From JANJUO01 sp942492935 (GTDB lineage: Bacteria > Bacteroidota > Ignavibacteria > Kapaibacteriales > UBA2268): DNA of 64,000 nucleotides. Location of the stretch: the NCBI GenBank assembly GCA_942492935.1, contig OW818654.1, positions 62,001 through 126,000 of the forward strand, read 5' to 3'. A model generated the notes under the pieces. It saw only the letters and a list, made by a program, of their open reading frames with translations. It ran no database searches and was not told where the DNA came from. Numbering within the stretch: the first letter of the stretch is position 1; each line of letters begins with the position of its first letter. The position numbers and the translations under genes were made by a program. Of this stretch, positions 25,442-33,899 are shown piece by piece.

Positions 25442-27549
25442 TAGATAGAAAACAACTTTTGCTTTTATTTGCAAGAGCAAATGAATTTAAAGAAGGTGAT
25501 TTAGCAGTCGGCGGTACAGACGATGATTTTATAAGAAAAATAGCACAGAATAGTATTGAAAATCTTACAATTTCTGATATTTACAATATTGATTTTATTG
25601 AAGATAAACTATCTGAAGCCCTCAAGAGAAGTATAAATAAGTCGGCATATAAGGAAATATCACATCTAAAAATTAAAGAATTAAAGAATATTCTTTTAGG
25701 AAGCAGGGCATTGCTTTGGCATAAGAAATATTCTTCTGGATTACCCAGCGAAGCAATTGCTGCACTTGTAAAAATAATGAGTAATGAAGAATTATCAAAT
25801 GTTGCGAATTCAATTTTCAATTCAAACGATGGAAATTCAAATATTTCAGGCAAAGTTACAATTGGTTCACCTACTCACTTTGGTTCGAGAATACAGCCAA
25901 ATAGTGCAGGAGATGAGCATGATGAAATTTTATTTTCGATTTTAGAAGGATTATGCTATGGCTGTGGTGATGTTATTATCGGTATCAATCTGGCAGCTGA
26001 TAATATTGAAACGATTATCGAAACAGAGAAATTATTGCAATCAGTAGTTGATAGATTTCAGTTACCTACAAGATATTGTGTACTTTCGGAAATTTCCAAA
26101 CAGAAAATTGCTGCCGAATCAACAAAAGTTGATGTTGGATTTCAAAGTCTTGCTGGTACTTCAAAAGGTTTGATGGGTATGGCAGGGTGTGATGTAGATG
26201 AGTTACTTGATTATTGCCGATATTTTAATGCTTTATATTTTGAAACTGGTCAAGGTTCTGAAGTAACTAATGGAGTTGCTGAAAATACTGATATGGTTAC
26301 TTTGGAGGCAAGATGTTATGGTCTTGCAAGATATATCAAGCAAGAAACTAATGCTTGGATGATAGTTAATGATGTTGCTGGATTTATTGGACCTGAGGTA
26401 TTCTCAACGTCTGAACAATTAAAACGGACTTGTCTTGAAGATACAGTAATGGCTAAATTACACGGTCTTGTATTTGGATTAGATGTTTGTTCAACTTTTC
26501 ACATGGGAATTCATCCATTTGAACTTCAACATTTAGCCAAGGAAATAGTTGTAAAAGCTGCTCCGGCTTATTTGATGGCAGTTGCCGGACAAGCAGACCC
26601 AATGCTTGGGTATTTGACAACTTCGTATAGAGAACATCACAGATTAAGAAGAAATTCCTCAAAATCAATAACATCAGAAATGCAAAAAAAGTTAATTGAA
26701 ATCGGAGCTTTGAATGAAGAAGGAGAAATCGAACCTAATATAGGAAGAATAGCAAATTTATATGCTTTTTATCATAAATCAATTGGTGATAAAAGAAGTA
26801 TAAGTGCATTGATTGTAGAGGCGATGCTTAAAATCAAGAAATTACAAGTACGTGGTTGCGATCTTGGTTACGGAATTGTTGATAATAATTCTGACCCAAT
26901 GATGATTGCAAATCGTTTAGATGAAATTTATCAGCATGCAAGAAATGCCCTCTTTGCAAAACTTGAAGATTCTTTTATAAACGAACATTGTTCAAATCCA
27001 ATTCGTATTTCCACGAATGCTCCATCAAGAGATTCTTATATTGCTCATCCTCCTCTGGGTGAGAAAATTAATTATGAAGATGCTATAAAATTGAAGAGTG
27101 TATTTGCAGAATATCATTTTGAGAATAAAGTACAATTTGTAATTTCTGATGGATTGAATGCTAATTCCATAAATGAACATTTACCGTTATTATTACCAGA
27201 ATTAAAACGCAAAATGTATGAAGCAAACATTCCTTACAATCCAGTCGATATTATTGTTACAAATGGTAGAGTAAGGGCAGGTTATGATATTGGTCAATTA
27301 ATTGAACCTGAAATTATTGTTCATTTTATTGGTGAACGTCCTGGAACAGGGTTAAATCAACTTTCAGCATATATTACTTATGGAAAAGATGCAAGTGGTA
27401 ATTTTACATTTTCCTCTGAAATGGATCATTCGCTAACTACCGCTGTTTGCAGTATTCACCCTTTTGGAAAATTTTATAAAAATGCAATAAAAGAAATAAT
27501 TGAAATATTATTAAACGCTTTTGAAACGAAAAAAACAGGCATTCAATAA
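25438..27549 (+). CDS. eutBC: Ethanolamine ammonia-lyase, EutB-EutC fused in one chain
   Basis: This adenosylcobalamin-dependent enzyme cleaves ethanolamine to acetaldehyde and ammonia. Residues about 1-500 align with the large subunit EutB (GSPTHFGSRIQPN, GDEHDEILFSILEGLCYGCGD, FQSLAGTSKGLMGMAG, ETGQGSEVTNG). Residues about 520-700 carry the small-subunit EutC pattern (SRDSYIAHPPLGEKI, VQFVISDGLNANSI, NGRVRAGYDIGQLI, IVHFIGERPGTGLNQLSAY). EutC is normally separate and about 290 aa, so the N-terminal part of EutC is shortened here. The frame is open throughout all 703 codons. No reactivase (EutA), aldehyde dehydrogenase or microcompartment gene is nearby. Confidence 0.92.
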   Translation: MIDRKQLLLLFARANEFKEGDLAVGGTDDDFIRKIAQNSIENLTISDIYNIDFIEDKLSEALKRSINKSAYKEISHLKIKELKNILLGSRALLWHKKYSSGLPSEAIAALVKIMSNEELSNVANSIFNSNDGNSNISGKVTIGSPTHFGSRIQPNSAGDEHDEILFSILEGLCYGCGDVIIGINLAADNIETIIETEKLLQSVVDRFQLPTRYCVLSEISKQKIAAESTKVDVGFQSLAGTSKGLMGMAGCDVDELLDYCRYFNALYFETGQGSEVTNGVAENTDMVTLEARCYGLARYIKQETNAWMIVNDVAGFIGPEVFSTSEQLKRTCLEDTVMAKLHGLVFGLDVCSTFHMGIHPFELQHLAKEIVVKAAPAYLMAVAGQADPMLGYLTTSYREHHRLRRNSSKSITSEMQKKLIEIGALNEEGEIEPNIGRIANLYAFYHKSIGDKRSISALIVEAMLKIKKLQVRGCDLGYGIVDNNSDPMMIANRLDEIYQHARNALFAKLEDSFINEHCSNPIRISTNAPSRDSYIAHPPLGEKINYEDAIKLKSVFAEYHFENKVQFVISDGLNANSINEHLPLLLPELKRKMYEANIPYNPVDIIVTNGRVRAGYDIGQLIEPEIIVHFIGERPGTGLNQLSAYITYGKDASGNFTFSSEMDHSLTTAVCSIHPFGKFYKNAIKEIIEILLNAFETKKTGIQ

Positions 27550-27614
27550 AGTTCACTTAGAATTTCTGTAAATATCATCTTGATAATAATTCTATTTTCT
27601 TAGTAGATTTTGCA

Positions 27615-27738
27615 ACAAATTCTAACTACTCAACTACATTTAAATAATATAGAATTTTTGTTTAACTTGTTCCAAATATACTCTTATTCATTTAAAAAAA
27701 TATTACATATTGAAAATATTAAAACAATTGTGTAGTTA
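27615..27738. mobile_element. Minimal MITE with TAACTACTCAAC / GTGTAGTTA ends
   Basis: TAACTACTCAAC at about 27616 and GTGTAGTTA at about 27730 are inverted ends around about 100 bp. The right part (CCAAATATAC...ATTCATTT) resembles the outer arm of the full element next to its TIR at 31515-31587, so this looks like an internally deleted relative. Confidence 0.5.
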
Positions 27739-27842
27739 AGCAAGTTCTAACTTGCAAAATCAAATATATTAATTTTATTACAGTTTAGATTAATTAATTT
27801 ATTAGCAAAAACTAATTATTTATTTAGTATTATTATGCTATA

Positions 27843-27875
27843 TTTGTATAATGTATGATTTGATATTTATATTTG
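27843..27875 (+). promoter_or_regulatory. Bacteroidota-type promoter for the TolB-like lipoprotein
   Basis: TTTG at 27843-27846, 21 nt, TATATTTG at 27868-27875. A strong GGAGGATT SD precedes the ATG. Confidence 0.5.
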
Positions 27876-27926
27876 TTTTTAAATATAAAGTTAAATTAAT
27901 TTTTATTTTTTTGGGAGGATTCTTTT

Positions 27927-28796
27927 ATGGCTTATAAAATACTTGCATTATTAACAGTATTCTTCATAATCTTTACTGGTTGTGAAAACACAAGCAACCC
28001 AGCTGTTGTTGATGGTTTGAAGGGATATATTTATTACTCTACGGGTGGTGAGGTTTATAGAATGCAATTAAGTGACCAATCTACAGCAAAATTGTTCACT
28101 AATGCAAGACAACCAGACATTACTGCAGATGGTACTATCCTTGCTGTTGAGACTTATCCTGTTACAAAAATTATATATACTAATTCAACAGGAGCAGATA
28201 GACAAACTCTAATTGAAGGAGTAGATTATACTGGACCAATACATAGACGATATATGAATATGCCACGTATATCAAAAGACCAAAAGTATGTTGTTTACGA
28301 AGGTGATAATGTTTACAATCCAAATTCTTACGTTGTCGATGCAAATGATGGTGAACTTGTAGCTATAATTGGTGATTATGATACAAGACAACCAATGATT
28401 TCGCCAACTTGGGCGCCAGATGGTTCTATATTTGTTCAAGGTTGGACTTCAATGAATAATGGTATTTACAAAGTCAATCCAGAATTTACTGCTATTGAAA
28501 GAGTTGACCCTGATTTATCAAATGTTTCTGCACCAAGCGTAAGCCCTGATGGTTCAACTATTGCATTTGTCAGAAATGGAGAGGTTTGGACAATGGGTAT
28601 TGATGGCTCAAATCCAGAACAATTGTATAGCGGATTGGGTGATTTTAATTTAGTTACTTGGTCTCCTGATAGTAAGTTTATTGCGGCAGTTAGAAAAGGA
28701 AAGATGTATATTATTTCCATTGCAAAAATGGAAGTTACTGAAATTGAAAAAACTCATTATATTGGTGATGGAAGTACACTTACTTGGCGATATTAA
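27927..28796 (+). CDS. Lipoprotein with TolB-like beta-propeller repeats
   Basis: The protein (289 aa) has a signal peptide with lipobox FTGC (C at about residue 19). The body contains four to six PD40/TolB-like blades: TARQPDITADGTILAVE-type, ISKDQKYVVYEGD, ISPTWAPDGSIFVQG, VSPDGSTIAFVRNGEVW and WSPDSKFIAAVRKGKMY. Members of this superfamily act as periplasmic or surface interaction scaffolds; no catalytic motif is seen. It is monocistronic, with a GGAGGATT SD about 8 bp before the ATG. Confidence 0.82.
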   Translation: MAYKILALLTVFFIIFTGCENTSNPAVVDGLKGYIYYSTGGEVYRMQLSDQSTAKLFTNARQPDITADGTILAVETYPVTKIIYTNSTGADRQTLIEGVDYTGPIHRRYMNMPRISKDQKYVVYEGDNVYNPNSYVVDANDGELVAIIGDYDTRQPMISPTWAPDGSIFVQGWTSMNNGIYKVNPEFTAIERVDPDLSNVSAPSVSPDGSTIAFVRNGEVWTMGIDGSNPEQLYSGLGDFNLVTWSPDSKFIAAVRKGKMYIISIAKMEVTEIEKTHYIGDGSTLTWRY

Positions 28797-28887
28797 TATA
28801 ATTGATAGTGTAAATAAATCTACTTCTTGACAGTGATTATTTTGAAATAGCGATTTAGGTATAAAATCAACACATGATAGATTTATA

Positions 28888-28916
28888 ATGGACTCCACTT
28901 TTGAAGTGGAGTCCAT
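28888..28916. terminator. Palindrome between convergent genes
   Basis: ATGGACTCCACTT and its exact complement are separated by TTG (13-bp arms). It has no long T-run on the plus strand. It resembles the dispersed hairpin repeats and may act as a weak bidirectional terminator. Confidence 0.55.
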
Positions 28917-28936
28917 CTAAATAATTAAATTTTTTA

Positions 28937-29668
28937 TCAATTCTTATAAATATAATCATATAAACTTTGATTTGATTTAATGTATAATTTTGTATTTCTC
29001 TTCACTACAAATTCACTTAAACCACGTTCATTTGCCTTTGGTGCCCAATCATAAGTATAACCCAACCTCGTCCATGGATAAGCAGATTTGCCAGGTTGAG
29101 GGAAATAGGAATACACAATATTATCGTTGAACCATTTTTTATATTCTTGAGAAACATTTGATGTGAAATAAAGGTCAGATTTTTTATCAGTAATTTCATT
29201 ATCTGGAGTTGGGCGAAATATACTATCGGGATCTACCCAAAATTCAATAATATAATTATTTTTATCAGTGGCAGGCATCCCTAAAAGCTGCAAAACACGT
29301 AATTGCAGAGTTGAATCATTAGAATATTGATAAGTTTTAAAAAAATCTTTCATTTCAGGTGCAACTGTTATCCAACTTTCACCCCAAACTGTGTTTACTG
29401 AATCGTTAACTTTGTAGGAATCTTTATAAGTAGTAACAGTTGTTGCCAGCAAATGTTTCTTACCGTTAATCATTTTCCAAATTAGATAAGGATTACTTTC
29501 CGTTATATCAATTAAATTATATGCAATTTCACTACTATCTGCAATAATAGCGTCAAGTACAGCATTATGATATAATTCATTGATATTAATTTCATTTTTA
29601 TCGGTTGAATTATCGCAACCGTAAATTAATATCCCAACAATAGCCAATAAACTTAATAATTTTTTCAT
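28937..29668 (-). CDS. Lipoprotein of unknown function
   Basis: I do not recognise the family. The protein (243 aa) has a signal peptide with lipobox LIYGC (C18), an Asp/Asn-rich linker, then a mixed alpha/beta domain. Distinctive segments are KMINGKKHLLATTVTTYKD, VWGESWITVAPEMKDFFK, the acidic strand IIEFWVDPDSIFRPTPDNE and PWTRLGYTYDWAP. A minus-strand consensus promoter lies just upstream, so it is probably expressed on its own. Confidence 0.7.
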   Translation of the reverse strand: MKKLLSLLAIVGILIYGCDNSTDKNEININELYHNAVLDAIIADSSEIAYNLIDITESNPYLIWKMINGKKHLLATTVTTYKDSYKVNDSVNTVWGESWITVAPEMKDFFKTYQYSNDSTLQLRVLQLLGMPATDKNNYIIEFWVDPDSIFRPTPDNEITDKKSDLYFTSNVSQEYKKWFNDNIVYSYFPQPGKSAYPWTRLGYTYDWAPKANERGLSEFVVKRNTKLYIKSNQSLYDYIYKN

Positions 29669-29692
29669 AATAAATTTTAAAATTTAAAAAAA

Positions 29693-29724
29693 CAAATTTA
29701 TATATGTCATTGAACGTAAACAAA
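29693..29724 (-). promoter_or_regulatory. Consensus promoter for the 29.7-kb lipoprotein
   Basis: On the minus strand TTTG (29724-29721), 20 nt, TAAATTTG (29700-29693). The distance to the ATG is about 25 nt. Confidence 0.55.
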
Positions 29725-29905
29725 TTATTTTTTTTAAAATAAGATGTTAAAAAAAATTTCTTAACAAATTGATAATTATTCAATTATATTTGTTTATTTT
29801 TCACTATTAAACGGTTTAAAAATAATAAAAACAATTTAGAAACAATTCGCATTCTTAAAAGATGTTCTTCTTCAGAAATGTAACTGGAAATTTTTTTTAA
29901 TGTCG

Positions 29906-30532
29906 CTATTTGAGAATTTTACCATTTTGATAGCTAAAAAATAACAAGTCTAATTCATCTATCGGGATATTTATTTTTTCGGCAAATTCTAAAAGTCTCT
30001 GTTCAGTTTCTAAATAGATTTTCCTACTTGATATATTTGGAATTTCATTAAATATATTACAATGCTTCATTGTGTTTAATATATGTCTATCCAGAATTGC
30101 AAGATTCTTCTTTCCAATATTTCTCAAAAAGTGTCCTGCCTCTTTCATCCCAATTCCATTAACAGTTTCTGCTAATTTGTTTCTCATTTCATAGATATTT
30201 AAATTGGAATTTAATATCTCTTCAATTACATTAAAATTTTCACGTAACCAGACAAGTCTTTTTGCTTTTTGATTGTGAAATCTTATATAATGCTGTTTAT
30301 CGTTCAAAATATTGGCAGGATTTATTGTACTGTTGCGAAAATCAATTTCTTTCAAAATACTTTGAACTATTAACGCATTTTCTGCTTTTGATTGTGGGGT
30401 CATCAAACAAAAACAAAATTCATAAAAGTATTCAGATGACTTTATTGAAGAAAATTCAGCTAATCTTTCTTGAATTTTTTCTATATTTAAAATGTAATGA
30501 TTTAATAATTCAATCGGTAATGAATAATTCAT
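29906..30532 (-). CDS. N-glycosylase/DNA lyase, Ogg2-type 8-oxoguanine DNA glycosylase
   Basis: This HhH-GPD enzyme removes 8-oxoguanine and cleaves the abasic site. The helix-hairpin-helix is NGIGMKEAGHFLRNIG at about 125-140, with the likely Schiff-base lysine K130. The catalytic aspartate is D148 in AILDRHIL. The length of 208 aa and lack of an N-terminal beta domain fit the compact Ogg2 family, best known from archaea and some thermophilic bacteria. It starts 12 bp after the glyoxalase-fold gene and is probably co-transcribed with it. Confidence 0.88.
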   Translation of the reverse strand: MNYSLPIELLNHYILNIEKIQERLAEFSSIKSSEYFYEFCFCLMTPQSKAENALIVQSILKEIDFRNSTINPANILNDKQHYIRFHNQKAKRLVWLRENFNVIEEILNSNLNIYEMRNKLAETVNGIGMKEAGHFLRNIGKKNLAILDRHILNTMKHCNIFNEIPNISSRKIYLETEQRLLEFAEKINIPIDELDLLFFSYQNGKILK

Positions 30533-30544
30533 AATCGTTTATTT

Positions 30545-30916
30545 TTATACGTGTTGGTCTATGAGAATTGCATTACCATCAGGGTCAAGTATAACAAAAC
30601 TTGCAGGTCCATCAGTATTTTCATCAGCTTCACTTATAAAACCAATTCCATGTGATTTTAATTGTTTTTGAATAACCCTAACATCATCGTAATTTTCCAT
30701 TAATTTAGCATTTTCGTCCCAACCTGGATTGAATGTTAGAATATTATTTTCAAACATTCCATGGAATAAACCGATTAATGCATTTCCATTTTTCATTATC
30801 AGATAATTCATTTCCATACTCCCACCAAAAACAACAAAGCCCAACTTTTCGTAAAAAAGTTTAGAAGTGTTCAAATCTTTCACACTTAAGCTAATCGAAA
30901 AAGCACCTAATTTCAT
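30545..30916 (-). CDS. Glyoxalase/bleomycin-resistance (VOC) superfamily protein
   Basis: This single VOC domain (123 aa) has FSISLSVKDLNTSKLFYEKLGFVVFGG at the N-terminus and DGPASFVILDPDGNAILIDQHV at the C-terminus, the two beta-alpha-beta-beta-beta halves typical of the fold. An internal NALIGLFHGMFENNIL segment resembles the DUF1801/PhnB-like subset. The metal ligands and substrate cannot be fixed from sequence alone. It is upstream of ogg in a two-gene unit. Confidence 0.85.
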   Translation of the reverse strand: MKLGAFSISLSVKDLNTSKLFYEKLGFVVFGGSMEMNYLIMKNGNALIGLFHGMFENNILTFNPGWDENAKLMENYDDVRVIQKQLKSHGIGFISEADENTDGPASFVILDPDGNAILIDQHV

Positions 30917-31070
30917 AATTTCTCCAATAATCCAAATATAAATACCAAATTAATTTGTTAAATTTAATAAAGAATCAAATTTAATTAAATTATTTTACAT
31001 TACAAAAAGATATACAAATACTAATAATAATTTTTTTAGATTTATATTCTCAAATATAGTAAATGGTGAC

Positions 31071-31587
31071 TACTCAGTCGCCAGCTGAAAAAATCAGGTG
31101 CAAACAAAAACTAAATTTGTTAACAACCTTCCGAAGGTTACGAACCTTCGGAAGGGTAATTGCCAAGTTAGATAAGAGCCAACTAACAATAAATTTGTAT
31201 TTTCGTTAATTTGAAAGAAATTCCTTGAAATTCCCATCGGGAATTAATGTTTGTAAGAAGAAACCCCACACTTCGACAAGCTCAGTGCAACGCCTAACCT
31301 CCCCAAGGGGAGGAATAATATGTAAAGTCCTCCACTTGGGGAGGATTTAGGTGGGGTTTACAATTATTCAATCCCTCTGGGATTGCTGGACTTACGCCAG
31401 TTCCTTCCCCTTGGGGAAGGTCAGGCGTTGCACTGAGCTTGTCGAAGTGTGGGGTTTACAAACATTTAATCCCTATCGGGATTTTTAAGGAATTTCATGT
31501 TATGATTTTTTTCATATTGTGCTAAATATACATTTTTTTCATTCAAATAACAAAGCAATTTAAAAATATCAATTCGGTTGTGTAGTT
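31071..31587. mobile_element. Full-length fold-back MITE-like element, copy A
   Basis: The ends GTGACTACTCAG and TGTGTAGTTAC are imperfect inverted repeats. Inside, the arm 31262-31300 (CACACTTCGACAAGCTCAG, GTGCAACGCC, CCTCCCC) is complementary to 31405-31456 (GGTCAGGCGTTGCACTGAGC, TTGTCGAAGTGTGG), so the centre folds into a large hairpin. Smaller hairpins AATTCCCATCGGGAATT, CCTCCCCAAGGGGAGG and CCTTCCCCTTGGGGAAGG are nested in it. Near its left end lies an extra about 100-bp insert with a CCTTCCGAAGGTT/AACCTTCGGAAGG palindrome. No ORF is present. Copy B, inverted, is at 51221-51648. Confidence 0.75.
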
Positions 31588-31591
31588 ACAA

Positions 31592-31825
31592 TTAATTTAA
31601 TATTTTCATGAATGCGAACTGGTATAAATTGTTATGAGCAAGATTATTTTCTCTCACATCATCCATAAGTGAATCATAAATTTCAAGTTTTTTGCATAAA
31701 GAAGAATTATTAAAATATCTGTAAAATTCTAATTGATGTGGAAGAAGTTTATCCTCATCTATTGATAATTCAGTGGCACAAGAAACCAGAATCATTATTA
31801 TTAATATCAAAACAATTGTTTTCAT
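31592..31825 (-). CDS. Small lipoprotein of unknown function
   Basis: The product is 77 aa with a hydrophobic signal segment and lipobox ILVSC (C16), followed by an acidic, helix-forming tail. The start has the local SD-like context AGGATATTTAAATG, which argues for a real gene despite its size. It lies directly beside the repeat element and has no obvious operon partner; the helicase gene ends are on the same strand about 125 bp upstream. Confidence 0.6.
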   Translation of the reverse strand: MKTIVLILIIMILVSCATELSIDEDKLLPHQLEFYRYFNNSSLCKKLEIYDSLMDDVRENNLAHNNLYQFAFMKILN

Positions 31826-31949
31826 TTAAATATCCTATTACATTATCTATCAATTATCTTTTCTTTATCAATAGTATTACCATCTTCAATTCTCGTATTT
31901 GTAATTACACCTCCCCCACTTTTTGAAATTCGTTAATACGAAAGAGGCG

Positions 31950-33749
31950 TTATCCATATAATTCTACAAGTTCTAATTTTGCTATCCTTGAATTGATTGC
32001 ACCAATATTTCTTTGGAAATGTTTTGCTATTTTTGGAATTGCTACTCCTTTACAGTACATTTCAGTTAGTTCATCATCGAGTTCTTCTGTCCAAGGTTTG
32101 TAAGCATTTTTGTATTCTTTGCGAATATCATCAAAAGTATGTGTGTTTTCGGAATAGTCATCAATCTTTTTTCTTGATTTTCTCTTTGGCTTTTCATATT
32201 TTAATTTTAATTCTTTGGGTTCTGTTGAATTATTTTCTGTTGCCATTATTCTTATTTGTGGAGAATCAGGAAAATCTTTTGGAATAATTGATTTAGGTAT
32301 ATGAATGATATATTTAGCCCTTGTTGCCGCAACATATAAAATATTGATTTCTTCAAGTGCTTTTGCTAATCCCATTTTGTCATTTTTATCAAGTTTCAGA
32401 TTTTGCAAAGTAAATTCATTAATAAAATCATTTGCAAGAAATATTTCGTCATATTCCATTCCTTTGCAACGGTGAACAGTTGAGAAAATTAATTCAGCAT
32501 TTTCCTTTTCATCATTTTCAACTTGCATTTTTTTGATTTTAGTCAATAAATTGGGTAATTCATTGCCATATTTTTTAACAATATCATACATAACAGCAAT
32601 TTCCATATCATTGGTTTTATCAATAAAATCCTTAAGCGTATCAAAATCTTTCATTTTTTTGATTAAACCATCTCTTATTTGATCATGCTTATTGTTCTTT
32701 AAATTCAATACATCATAGATTGAACCGCCTTCGGTAGCATAAATATATGAATTAAAATTCCCTTCAAAATATACTTTTTTTGCTTCTTTTTTATCAATTA
32801 ACATTTCAATCGCTTTTAGCAAAAGCATCAAATTTGTTCTTGCCAAAACTGCACGCGTTTTGATTTTATTCTTTATTTCACCTTTCCCAAAAATTTCAAC
32901 TTCCTGATAATCGCTAATAATGCTTTTCATTTGGAGAATATTCATTGCAAGATTAGCTATATCTTGCGAAAAGCGAAAACTGTTTGAGAGATACAAAGTT
33001 TCGTAATCTGCTTTTTCAAGTGAATTTACGGCATATCTCCAGCCATAAATTTGCTGATGAGTATCGCCAACAATAACTTTGGTGGCATCTTGATTCAGAA
33101 AAATATCAAGCATTGCTCCAGAAGCATCTTGACCTTCATCGAAAAGAATGAAATCATAATATAATTTAGGTTTTGAAAGTTGAAATTTCTTCAAATAAAA
33201 ATCATGAATAATTTCTATTTCGCCAGTATTCATCTTGCCCAAAAATTGCCTCGTTTGATTCAAAATCAAACTGTAATTTGCTTTAACAAAGTGCTTTGCT
33301 TTCTCATCTTGAACTACATCAAGATAGTTTAACTCCTTGACTTTATCTTTGTTGCTATTGCAATAATACGCAACAAATTTATTAATATGATGCCCTAAAA
33401 CAAATTCCGTAAGTTGGTCATCACTTGCTTTAAGTCCCAGAATTTCAGCAATTTCATAAGATTTATAACCATTTGCTTTTATTTTATATCCGTTTTGATT
33501 AACTATATGACGGTATGCTAATGAATGAGCGGTTTCTACCTGAACATTGTTTAATCCCTGTGCTGAAAATTTCTGAATTGCTTCTAATTTTACTGATTTA
33601 TTAAATGCAAGATAAAGAATTTTGCTATTCGATTGTCTTTTTTTTGCATATTCAATAATTGTAGTTGTTTTTCCTGAGCCAGCAACTGCGTTTATCTTAA
33701 TATTTCCAGTAGAATTTATAATTTGATGTTGCTCTTCTGTTAGTTCCAT
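31950..33749 (-). CDS. UvrD/Rep-like SF1 helicase with a C-terminal HTH/SANT-like domain
   Basis: This SF1A helicase (599 aa) has Q-motif/Walker A AVAGSGKTTT at 21-30, Walker B LFDEGQDAS near 200-208, VGDTHQQIYGWR (motif III), TVHRCKGMEYDEIF near 421 (motif V) and NILYVAATRAK (motif VI). The E-to-G variation in DEGQD (more often DEAQD) is seen in F-box-helicase-like members. The last about 60 residues (YKPWTEELDDELTEMYCKG... IAKHFQRNIGAINSRI) form a Trp-containing helix-turn-helix-like domain. It probably acts in recombination or repair. No RecBCD or addAB partners are adjacent. Confidence 0.87.
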   Translation of the reverse strand: MELTEEQHQIINSTGNIKINAVAGSGKTTTIIEYAKKRQSNSKILYLAFNKSVKLEAIQKFSAQGLNNVQVETAHSLAYRHIVNQNGYKIKANGYKSYEIAEILGLKASDDQLTEFVLGHHINKFVAYYCNSNKDKVKELNYLDVVQDEKAKHFVKANYSLILNQTRQFLGKMNTGEIEIIHDFYLKKFQLSKPKLYYDFILFDEGQDASGAMLDIFLNQDATKVIVGDTHQQIYGWRYAVNSLEKADYETLYLSNSFRFSQDIANLAMNILQMKSIISDYQEVEIFGKGEIKNKIKTRAVLARTNLMLLLKAIEMLIDKKEAKKVYFEGNFNSYIYATEGGSIYDVLNLKNNKHDQIRDGLIKKMKDFDTLKDFIDKTNDMEIAVMYDIVKKYGNELPNLLTKIKKMQVENDEKENAELIFSTVHRCKGMEYDEIFLANDFINEFTLQNLKLDKNDKMGLAKALEEINILYVAATRAKYIIHIPKSIIPKDFPDSPQIRIMATENNSTEPKELKLKYEKPKRKSRKKIDDYSENTHTFDDIRKEYKNAYKPWTEELDDELTEMYCKGVAIPKIAKHFQRNIGAINSRIAKLELVELYG

Positions 33750-33899
33750 TTTTTACAATAAATATTTTATTAATTGAGAAATTGCATACAAAAAGAAATT
33801 GAAACGAAATATTTACTCATATCTTTTAAAATGTTAAAAAAAGTAGAGAGTTTTATAATTAGGCGTTGCTTCTCAGTTTTCAAACTAAGTTTGTTGAAG

